This document shows, piece by piece, positions 58,417 to 64,000 of a stretch of DNA of 64,000 bases (positions are counted from its first letter, which is position 1; every line of letters starts with the position of its first letter). The notes beneath the pieces were generated by a model that ran no database searches, was not told the origin of the DNA, and was given only the letters and a program-made list of their open reading frames with translations. Both the position numbers and the translations under genes were made by a program. This DNA is from Calothrix sp. NIES-3974 (GTDB taxonomy: Bacteria; Cyanobacteriota; Cyanobacteriia; Cyanobacteriales; Nostocaceae), in the NCBI RefSeq assembly GCF_002368395.1, contig NZ_AP018254.1, positions 3,658,001 to 3,722,000 of the forward strand. Reading direction: 5' to 3'.

Positions 58417-58678
58417 ATTAACTTGTTGGGTGAATTAACTTTATTATTATCTATTCCTAGGATAACTAATTTACCTGGCGTTGCTGAATACAAATATGAA
58501 TTTAAAATTTGACGTTGTGTAGAGACGACCAGTCGGGTCTTCTCTACGTAGACGCGCATATCGCGGCTTCTCGAAGAGATGATTCTGGTTTTAATACAAA
58601 ATGTAAATCATTATAATTCATGCCTAAATTCAGCAATGCCCAAGTTTTTGATGACGTGGTTGACTTTGACAACAGCCG

Positions 58679-60910
58679 GTTTCAATCCCTAATAGGGATT
58701 ATTTAGTTTTGTAACATAGCTGAGATAGAGCTAGACAAACAGGAACAAGAGTTTCAATCCCTAATAGGGATTATTTAGTTTTGTAACGCATCGTTCCTTA
58801 TGATGCATGATTGTATTGCGAGGAGTTTCAATCCCTAATAGGGATTATTTAGTTTTGTAACTCTGTTTATGAGGCAATAGGTGACCTTGAGCTGCTTGTT
58901 TCAATCCCTAATAGGGATTATTTAGTTTTGTAACAAGGCATACTCCTTGTCCTCTGTGGCTTTAAGAAGTTTCAATCCCTAATAGGGATTATTTAGTTTT
59001 GTAACAGCAGCCGCCATGCGATCGCAGAAGATGCCCTCTGTTTCAATCCCTAATAGGGATTATTTAGTTTTGTAACGCAAGTATCTCTCCGCCAATCCCA
59101 AATCCCCATTCCCCCCGTTTCGTTTCAATCCCTAATAGGGATTATTTAGTTTTGTAACAAACATCTTCCTTCCATTCTGGAAGATGCTTTAAGCGTTTCA
59201 ATCCCTAATAGGGATTATTTAGTTTTGTAACGCAAGGGGTGTAACCTCCAGCAAGAGGCATTTGGTGTTTCAATCCCTAATAGGGATTATTTAGTTTTGT
59301 AACTACTTATCAACAGTACTCAAACCCTTACCACACACCCTTTGTTTCAATCCCTAATAGGGATTATTTAGTTTTGTAACCAGGTTTTCTTGGAGGTCAG
59401 AAAAGCTTTCGTACACGTTTCAATCCCTAATAGGGATTATTTAGTTTTGTAACGAATCTGGGGTTAAAGTTTGCGCCTTCGCGGTGGTCGTTTCAATCCC
59501 TAATAGGGATTATTTAGTTTTGTAACAAGACTGGCGACAGTCAACACAGCAGAAATTTGTCGTTTCAATCCCTAATAGGGATTATTTAGTTTTGTAACGC
59601 ATTTCACCATCACAGCCAATAGGGATACCCAGGGGGTTTCAATCCCTAATAGGGATTATTTAGTTTTGTAACGCCCTAGAAGGTGCCTGAAATTGCCTAA
59701 ATGGGGAGTTTCAATCCCTAATAGGGATTATTTAGTTTTGTAACCACCAATGATGTGGACGAGAACTGGGTTCTATACAGTTTCAATCCCTAATAGGGAT
59801 TATTTAGTTTTGTAACACGGGCGTAGCTAGCCTAGCCCTCTGAAGAGTGGTTTCAATCCCTAATAGGGATTATTTAGTTTTGTAACAAAAGGAGGTAAGG
59901 AGGCAAAGGAGAAAGCCATAGAGTTTCAATCCCTAATAGGGATTATTTAGTTTTGTAACCTGAGCGTATGCCAAGTTGGGTCGCACCAGATTAGGTGTTT
60001 CAATCCCTAATAGGGATTATTTAGTTTTGTAACCAGAGGCCTTCTAGGGCATCCTAGCGGGGCTCGAATGATGGGTTTCAATCCCTAATAGGGATTATTT
60101 AGTTTTGTAACGACAAGCTACTTATAGAGGTAGCTAGGAAAATATCAGTTTCAATCCCTAATAGGGATTATTTAGTTTTGTAACGAGGTTGAGGAGTATA
60201 TTGCTCCTCATGACGGGGTTTCAATCCCTAATAGGGATTATTTAGTTTTGTAACACGTTGTGGCTGGTCGCCAAGTTAGTAACATTGGGTTTCAATCCCT
60301 AATAGGGATTATTTAGTTTTGTAACTCGTCGTGAATACAGGCAAGACATTCGAGATTGTAGAGTTTCAATCCCTAATAGGGATTATTTAGTTTTGTAACG
60401 CAATAGTCTTCCCGCTCACCGCGAGCCGAGGCACGTTTCAATCCCTAATAGGGATTATTTAGTTTTGTAACTAGGGCATCATTCTTGGCTAGCAACTCAT
60501 TGCGTCTGGCATTGTTTCAATCCCTAATAGGGATTATTTAGTTTTGTAACAGCTTGAGTATTGGCTCTTCTCTGAATTTGAAGCTGTTTCAATCCCTAAT
60601 AGGGATTATTTAGTTTTGTAACTTAAAGAAATCAGCTACAGCATCCTGTTTTGTAGTGTTTCAATCCCTAATAGGGATTATTTAGTTTTGTAACCCTAGA
60701 TGTGAGTGAAATAGAAGGGTATTATATTGAGTTTCAATCCCTAATAGGGATTATTTAGTTTTGTAACTATATAATTTTAATGGGAACTTTTTCGCATAAA
60801 GTGTTTCAATCCCTAATAGGGATTATTTAGTTTTGTAACTAAGGATTTCTTCAGCTATAAAGCGACTAAATGTGTTTCAATCCCTAATAGGGATTATTTA
60901 GTTTTGTAAC
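58679..60910 (-). CRISPR. CRISPR array: 31 repeats, 30 spacers
   Basis: The repeat is 37 bp (first copy 58679-58715, last 60874-60910); on the plus strand it begins GTTTCAATCC and ends GTTTTGTAAC. All 31 copies appear identical. Read on the minus strand it carries a hairpin AATCCC-TATTA-GGGATT followed by ATTGAAAC, the usual crRNA 5' tag, so transcription is right to left. Spacers are 33-45 nt, mostly 34-37; the longest (45 nt) is 59077-59121. Leader-distal repeats show no decay. Repeat sequence and the tag fit a type III or I-D array processed by Cas6; no Cas6 gene is in the window. Confidence 0.99.
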
Positions 60911-61182
60911 CGTTCATAGTCAGAACCCTTACCATATTTAGTTTTCAAGGTGCAAAGGTGCGAACCTCTTTTAAAATACTCTTTCAGCCACTGACTTGTC
61001 AAGGGGAAGGCGGAGAAAAAACGCTCAAAACCATTCATAGTAAGCTTTTCGAGAATGGTGCGAACCTCCTTTTGGTTCCCAAGCCGGGAAACCCTTATCC
61101 AGCAAGTATTTCCAGCGAAAAAAAGCCTCATCCTATTTTTACACCCCCTGGTTCGCACCCAAATCGACAAATAATTACGAAA
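60911..61182 (-). promoter_or_regulatory. CRISPR leader
   Basis: This 272-bp stretch lies between the array and the cas2 remnant, on the expected upstream side. It contains GGTGCGAACCTC at 60957-60968 and again at 61057-61068, exactly 100 bp apart, and a third inverted form GGTTCGCACC at 61150-61159. TTCATAGT also appears twice (60912 and 61032). A leader reading GAGGTTCGCACCTTTGCACC on the minus strand, close to the first repeat, resembles other cyanobacterial CRISPR leaders. Frames open on both strands here are not credible genes. Confidence 0.7.
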
Positions 61183-61395
61183 TCAGACAAGGAATATAGA
61201 ATTATCTCGTGGCATTTCACCGCCGATACGCTCTACTTTACCTTGGCAGCAGGCACAAAGGAAGTAAAAGCGCACACTATCTTCATCTGGTTTTATCAAT
61301 TTGGAAAGCCGCGATCGCAATTTTGCGTACTGAGTGTCTGTTAAATCGCACTCAAATACAGAATACCTGATAACTTGTGAATGCTTTGCCTCAAA
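61183..61395 (-). pseudogene. cas2: cas2 remnant (N-terminus missing)
   Basis: On the minus strand, an uninterrupted reading of about 61 codons up to 61368 is plainly Cas2: RYSVFECDLTDTQYAKLRSR, LSKLIKPDEDSVRFYFLC, then CCQGKVERIGGEMPRDN and stop TGA at 61183-61185. A full Cas2 of this type is about 94 residues. The first ~33 residues, including the start and the catalytic Asp of the VYDI strand, are absent. The reading continues open for a few codons toward an IS630-family transposase remnant, where the resemblance ends. The fragment cannot encode a working Cas2. It lies directly upstream of the leader, the normal place for cas2. Confidence 0.85.
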
Positions 61396-61567
61396 CCCTC
61401 CACAACAAAATCCTGTAGAAGATATTTGGCTGCAAGCGAAAAAACTAATTAGAGAATTCTACTTTTTCTGCCATTCCTTCTCAGTCGTTAAGGCTTTATT
61501 CGAGTTGGCAATTCATGGTCAAATTTTTGACTTACCAAAAATGAATGAGTATGGTGTTTTCTCATAA
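61396..61567 (+). pseudogene. IS630-family transposase, C-terminal remnant
   Basis: The plus-strand frame reads QQNPVEDIWLQAKKLIREFY then ALFELAIHGQIFDLPKMNEY and ends GVFS*. NPVEDIW with its Glu is the last acidic residue of the DDE catalytic triad of IS630/Tc1-type transposases, and the short C-terminal tail is typical. Only about 57 of the usual 330 or more residues remain. On its right the DNA passes through a probable element end (TATAGCAATCC on the minus strand, ending at a TA) into the cas3-like fragment. On its left it abuts the cas2 remnant. It is clearly a deletion derivative. Confidence 0.8.
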
Positions 61568-61810
61568 ATGATTTAGGATTGCTATATTTGCAAGGGTAAG
61601 CAGAGGTACGACATATATCAACTTATTGGGAAAATCGATCTGGAGGGTTTTCGCAAATAAAAAGGGTGCGATCGCAGTTTCTGTTTTCCCAGAACCCGTA
61701 GGTGCGCGGAGGATGGTATCTTTATGGTTGAGGATATGGTTAATGGTTTGAATTTGGAAGTTGTAGGGTTGGTGAGTAGTAAGGGTGTGGAATAGTTGGG
61801 AGATATCCAT
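61562..61810 (-). pseudogene. Truncated Cas3-type helicase, N-terminal part
   Basis: The frame of 82 codons begins MDISQLFHTLTTHQPYNFQ and contains the Walker A APTGSGKTETAIAPFLFAK and the following NKLIYVVPLLTLAN strand, as at the start of the Cas3' helicase domain. The next residues (IAILNHL*) come from the IS630 end, so about 600 or more residues are missing, including the DEAD box and motifs III-VI. No HD nuclease precedes the helicase, which recalls Cas3' of type I-D. Its ATG follows the stop of the RAMP gene immediately (TAAATG), so the two were one operon. Confidence 0.72.
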
Positions 61811-64000
61811 TTATTTTTTTGGTGGTTTTGGTGGTCTTTGGGTTGCGAAATTAGAATTATTTCCGTTCCCAGGTTTACTTCGATTATTTTGATGATTTTT
61901 TTTTCGGGAATTATTTTTTTTTAACTTTGGCTTTTCAGGTGATTCTGTAGGGGGTGGAAATTTACGCTTATCTTCTTCTAATTTATTCATTACCTGAAAT
62001 GGTGTCGGTAAAATAGGTCTTTCTTTATATTCATTAGTTGGTTCAATCGTCATATAACGAGTATTATCTGCTGATGGAGGATTATCACACCGTAACATCA
62101 ACAATAGCATCTGAATCCGAGGTATTTTATCCAATTTAGTCGCATTGTATCCTTCTGGATGATCATCAGGATGGATATTATCAACGATGAATTTTTCAAA
62201 AGCATCAATACAAGCTTGAGATTTTGAATCTGTATTGCTTTGATTTTCTTCTCCCGTTAACCATTGATTACTATTAAACAATTGAGAGTAACGTTCGTGA
62301 CGGTTATTTAACAAAAGCTGATACTCTATTTTTACAGCACCCATTCCCAAAGGTTTACCCATTCCCAGAGATAAGCAGTATTTAGGGTTTGCAGCTATTT
62401 TTAATATCCACAATAATGCACCTAGCTCAATATTACTGAGGTTTTCAAAGTGGATATCAAAGGTAAATTTTACTCCGGCTTTGATAGGTTTGATTTTCGT
62501 GTACTGAGAACTAGATTTTTTAATTTTTGTCGTATCATTTTCTTCTATATCTTCTTTTTTTGCATTCGGTTTATGCCAATATAGTTTATGACCCCTGATA
62601 ACAGTATCCTCAACAGGTTTACTAGCATAATGTTTCAGCTGCGCTTTGTCATCATTTGATTGAACTAAGTAATGCTGAAAAGTTGTGGGTTTAGGATTAG
62701 AGAGAATCTTGGGTGTAATAGTCTGTTCTAAATTCCCTGTTAGCCAAATATCATCATTAACTGTTTTTTCACAAATAGCATTTTCGATAAAAACTCTTCC
62801 TGCTAAAGCTGACAATTTCGTACCATTATTTTCATGAGTACTATTTGGATGATTTTTATCTTTTTCCCTGACAAATCCAAATATTGCATCAGCTAAATCA
62901 ATTTTGTCAGATTTACCAATATGATTCGGAATAAAATCAACTGCTGATGCTGCTTTTCCGTCTTGTAAAGGTGAGTAAGGAATCCGAAAATTTGGACAAT
63001 GACCAAATAATATTATTTCCTCAGATTTAATCTGTGAATAGAAAATAACACGCCCATTTTTTAAAACACCACTATCTTGTTCAAAAGGATTATTATCGTA
63101 AGGAGATTTAGCTTTTTGAAAATTAGTTAAAGCTCTACAATAAGCTGTTATTGCGTCATCATTTATTTTAATAAGTTCAGCTTTACTATCTGGTATTCCA
63201 ACTAAATAATGATATTTACGTCCTCCCTTACTCTTAAGCTTTCTTTCACGTTCTTGTTCATCTAAATTAGTGCTTTCTAGCATATTACCGCTAGTTACTA
63301 ATACTCCCATATATTCAAATTCTGTACAGTCATTACTTATTTTTTTCGCACAGCAACGACCATTTTGAGTATAGAAATCTCCAAAACTGATATTTTGTCT
63401 ATACTGAGGTACATAGTCTAATGACTTCATACATATAAAGCCATCAATCTTTCCTTCTACATGTTTTTCTTTAATATAGATAAAATATTTATCTTCAATT
63501 TTTGTAGCTGGACGGATATACCAACCATCATCTTTTTTCACAAGATATCCTGCTTTAAGGTTTTCCTTTTTCAGATAATTTGTATATATATTTTTTAATG
63601 GATCATCTTTATCAGCAGCGACAGCACGGAAGAAAAATTTATCAGCATCAGAAACTTTATCTAGCTTACTAAAACTAATAATCTCCACTAAACTTCTTAT
63701 CATCCCCCGCAAACTACTACCGGGAATCACGGGTTTTCTCGCTTTATTAGCTATCCCCGTATAAAAAAAATCAGCTAAATCTTTCGATTCTGCACCACAT
63801 GCAAATTCTTCTGTAGTTAAACCACAGCGAATATATAAAGGTGATTCAGTTGTCAGGGTACAATTAATCCTACCAGTATATCGATTTTCAGACTGGGAAT
63901 AATAAATATTCTGCTGAGGTAAAGAATCAGGTTTAACCTCAACTATCTGATTTGGTAACTCTACAAAATTATAAGGAGCTACAGCTTTTCTATTTTCCGG
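61811..64000 (-). CDS. CRISPR-associated RAMP protein (TIGR03986-like), 5'-truncated by window edge
   Basis: An open frame enters from the right edge and gives 729 visible residues; the GTG at 63730 is internal. It starts with RKAVAPYNFVELPNQIVEV and RINCTLTTESPLYIRCG, typical of this RAMP family, and the glycine-rich turn VIPGSSLRGMIRSLVEI of RAMP proteins. A later ALLWILKIAANPKYCLSLGM and GKPLGMGAVKIEY form a second RAMP-like half. The C-terminus is a basic Asn/Lys-rich tail (KKNNSRKKNHQNNRSKPG). Such proteins belong to type III-like effector complexes and bind crRNA. The partner Cas10 and other RAMP genes are not in the window. It is upstream of, and joined to, the cas3 fragment. Confidence 0.8.
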   Translation of the reverse strand, partial: PENRKAVAPYNFVELPNQIVEVKPDSLPQQNIYYSQSENRYTGRINCTLTTESPLYIRCGLTTEEFACGAESKDLADFFYTGIANKARKPVIPGSSLRGMIRSLVEIISFSKLDKVSDADKFFFRAVAADKDDPLKNIYTNYLKKENLKAGYLVKKDDGWYIRPATKIEDKYFIYIKEKHVEGKIDGFICMKSLDYVPQYRQNISFGDFYTQNGRCCAKKISNDCTEFEYMGVLVTSGNMLESTNLDEQERERKLKSKGGRKYHYLVGIPDSKAELIKINDDAITAYCRALTNFQKAKSPYDNNPFEQDSGVLKNGRVIFYSQIKSEEIILFGHCPNFRIPYSPLQDGKAASAVDFIPNHIGKSDKIDLADAIFGFVREKDKNHPNSTHENNGTKLSALAGRVFIENAICEKTVNDDIWLTGNLEQTITPKILSNPKPTTFQHYLVQSNDDKAQLKHYASKPVEDTVIRGHKLYWHKPNAKKEDIEENDTTKIKKSSSQYTKIKPIKAGVKFTFDIHFENLSNIELGALLWILKIAANPKYCLSLGMGKPLGMGAVKIEYQLLLNNRHERYSQLFNSNQWLTGEENQSNTDSKSQACIDAFEKFIVDNIHPDDHPEGYNATKLDKIPRIQMLLLMLRCDNPPSADNTRYMTIEPTNEYKERPILPTPFQVMNKLEEDKRKFPPPTESPEKPKLKKNNSRKKNHQNNRSKPGNGNNSNFATQRPPKPPKK

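Noticed and set aside
60898-61344. Open frames of 90 and 128 codons over the leader and cas2 remnant
   Set aside because: They overlap the last repeat, the leader and the clear Cas2 reading on the minus strand; neither product resembles a known family.
1-64000. tRNA or rRNA genes
   Set aside because: The spacers were read for GGTTCGAATCC-like T-arms and cloverleaf spacing; none was convincing. A tRNAscan run would be needed to exclude one.

Overview
The window comes from a cyanobacterium, most likely a filamentous one of the Nostocales type. Evidence: psbO (oxygenic photosynthesis), a bidirectional hox hydrogenase split into hoxE-hoxF and hoxU-hoxY-hoxH, ferredoxin-type narB, a SigF-type sigma factor next to psbO, frequent GCGATCGC (HIP1) octamers, AT-rich spacers full of short palindromes, several cyanobacterial DUF families, and a long WD40/STAND protein. 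The species cannot be named from the sequence alone.

Layout. 1-7.5 kb: the end of hoxE, then hoxF, an inserted block (a possible structured RNA, a DUF4327 gene and a host-attachment-like gene on the other strand), then hoxU-hoxY-hoxH. 7.6-11.4 kb: a huge acidic low-complexity protein with a recent 126-bp tandem duplication. 12.1-16.5 kb: a small unknown protein, a PilP-like lipoprotein, sigF, a RelE/ParE-type toxin-antitoxin pair and psbO. 17.2-24.5 kb: a small protein, a 1.7-kresidue STAND-ATPase/14xWD40 protein and a second P-loop ATPase upstream of it. 26.0-29.1 kb: ftsQ and ftsZ. 30.1-36.3 kb: a short protein and a very large TPR protein that share the same N-terminal domain; the large one ends in a CHAT caspase-like domain whose catalytic His and Cys appear to be lost. 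36.4-57.5 kb: mostly housekeeping (DUF1823, Ca2+/H+ antiporter, mfd, CNNM/HlyC protein, aroB, two Uma2 proteins, WD40 protein, pheT, msrB, DUF3352, narB, psiE-like, DUF4864). 57.6-58.4 kb: a TspO-like membrane protein.

58.7-64 kb: a CRISPR locus. The array has 31 identical 37-bp repeats and 30 spacers. The repeat read on the minus strand ends in ATTGAAAC, the usual crRNA 5' tag, so the array is transcribed right to left with its leader at about 60.9-61.15 kb. The cas genes lie upstream on the same strand and are broken. Only the last ~61 codons of a Cas2 remain, then the C-terminal end of an IS630-family transposase on the opposite strand, then the first ~75 codons of a Cas3-type helicase, then a TIGR03986-like RAMP protein that runs off the window. 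The simplest reading is an IS630 insertion into cas3 followed by a deletion that removed the rest of cas3, any genes between and the start of cas2.

Spacers hold two kinds of repeated DNA: about 25 short perfect palindromes in three sequence types (GACGCG..CGCGTC, GACGTAGC..GCTACGTC, GACGACCC..GGGTCGTC), and at least three MITE-like elements of 150-185 bp with AGAGGATGTTT-type ends. No tRNA or rRNA gene was recognised.
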